33,089 bases of DNA, from positions 1 to 33,089 of the forward strand of contig CAKOPK010000012.1 of the NCBI GenBank assembly GCA_934099115.1, in the 5' to 3' direction. A program made the translations under genes and the position numbers. This document shows positions 32,697-33,089 of the stretch, piece after piece; within the stretch, counting starts at the first letter, position 1, and every line of letters starts with the position of its first letter. The notes below the pieces were generated by a model. It was not told the origin of the DNA and did not search any database. It saw nothing but the letters and a program-made list of their open reading frames with translations. This DNA comes from an uncultured Bacilli bacterium. Lineage in GTDB: Bacteria > Bacillota_I > Bacilli_A > RF39 > UBA660.

Positions 32697-32736
32697 GGCG
32701 ATGTAGCTCAGCTGGCTAGAGCGACCGGTTCATACC
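32697..32736 (+). pseudogene. 5' half of tRNA-Met(CAT), cut at the anticodon loop
   Basis: GGCGATG, D arm GCTC...GAGC, anticodon stem ACCGG and loop TTCATAC match an elongator tRNA-Met gene up to the first base after the loop. The expected continuation (CCGGT, variable loop, T arm, acceptor CATCGCC) is absent and unrelated AT-rich DNA follows. The break is exactly where many integrative elements recombine. Confidence 0.85.
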
Positions 32737-33089
32737 TAATTAGCCACTGACTCAATTTATAAATTTAAAAATCAATTTTTACTAGATTTTATAAGGGTTT
32801 GCAAGGTTGCAAATTCTTTTTTTAAAATTTTTTCAGGGAAATTTTAGGGAATTTTTTATTAAATTCTCTTTTTTTATTTATGTTTATTTATACTTATTTA
32901 ATTTTAATTATATTTTTTAGACAAAATAAAAATAGTCCTGTACTAGCGACTATTTAACAATTTAACAATAAATCAATCTTACTAATGAATTTACAATAAA
33001 TGGATATACTAAAAGTAAGCAATATGATGAAAAAGATACCAAAATTGATAAAGAAATGGTAATTTAGGCATTTTTTTAAGGAAATTTTG
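32737..33089. other. AT-rich DNA to the right of the broken tRNA, no complete gene
   Basis: This stretch is unlike the rest of the window: very AT-rich, with long T/A runs and no complete reading frame. It contains an inverted repeat TTTGCAA-GG-TTGCAAA (32798-32813). A 31-codon open tail on the plus strand (32972-33067, NEFTINGYTKSKQYDEKDTKIDK, ending TAG) has no start and looks like the end of a degraded gene. It is probably the end of an inserted or deleted element. Confidence 0.5.
32930..32955. terminator. Hairpin in the AT-rich right end
   Basis: AAATAGTC (32930-32937) pairs perfectly with GACTATTT (32948-32955) around a 10-base loop. The minus strand continues in T-rich sequence, so it may terminate a gene lying beyond the right edge. 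Confidence 0.5.

Noticed and set aside
32737..33089. Group I or group II intron inserted in the tRNA-Met anticodon loop
   Set aside because: The inserted sequence does not start with GTGYG, and the only TAGTC/GACTA pair is a local hairpin in the wrong order for P7. No 3' exon is found in the remaining 350 bp, though a longer intron beyond the window cannot be fully excluded.
1..33089. CRISPR arrays, insertion sequences, toxin-antitoxin pairs, reverse transcriptase
   Set aside because: I looked for regularly spaced repeats, transposase-like frames with terminal inverted repeats, small toxin-like pairs and RT motifs (YADD) and saw none. Low-complexity A/T runs are the only frequent repeats.

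Overview
The window looks like chromosomal DNA from a low-GC, cell-walled Firmicute. It is about 28% GC by eye and uses the standard genetic code: Trp codons are TGG throughout and stops are mostly TAA/TAG. The mix of genes resembles uncultured gut Bacilli (RF39 / Erysipelotrichia-like lineages), which is inference and not proven here. Walled, envelope-rich biology is clear: a class B penicillin-binding protein, a D-Ala-D-Ala carboxypeptidase, UppS, a class B sortase with an NPKTG surface protein, a VanZ/RDD protein and a prepilin. Most genes lie on the minus strand and are separated by compact hairpin terminators that often overlap stop codons.

Layout. 1-1.6 kb: the start of one surface protein and a complete tandem paralogue whose C-terminal end is an abnormally GC-rich, lectin-like cassette. 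1.7-4.6 kb: a double-HTH regulator and a cadC-cadA type metal-efflux operon with a clear operator. 4.7-8.4 kb: parE, a membrane-anchored thioredoxin-like protein, and an rpmG / unknown 67-aa basic protein / efp operon. 8.4-12.4 kb: a class B PBP, a DUF2624-like protein, endonuclease IV, a prepilin and a small rhodanese. 12.5-15.9 kb: a VirD4/TraG-type ATPase without other conjugation genes, then uppS overlapping a small membrane protein. 15.9-16.4 kb: gene-free DNA with a tRNA-Thr. 16.4-23.4 kb: RDD protein, M18 aminopeptidase, DUF2974 hydrolase, DUF1848 protein, a flavodoxin operon whose first gene (carboxymuconolactone decarboxylase-like) carries two in-frame UGA codons behind a MerR-type promoter, VanZ-RDD fusion and dacA. 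23.5-26.7 kb: tRNA-Arg(CCT), then a divergent pair of an NPKTG surface protein and sortase B. 26.8-31.7 kb: valS under a T-box leader and a large membrane-anchored WG-repeat-like protein with an internal duplication. 31.9-32.6 kb: ylbN-rpmF. 32.7 kb to the end: a tRNA-Met gene cut exactly at its anticodon loop, followed by about 350 bp of unrelated AT-rich DNA.

The strongest leads for something new are the GC-rich lectin-like cassette (possible target of a diversity-generating retroelement or of gene conversion), the orphan VirD4 ATPase, the broken tRNA-Met as a probable insertion boundary, the unknown small gene between two translation genes, and the twice-interrupted but otherwise intact CMD gene. 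No reverse transcriptase, CRISPR array, integrase or toxin-antitoxin pair is visible in the window.
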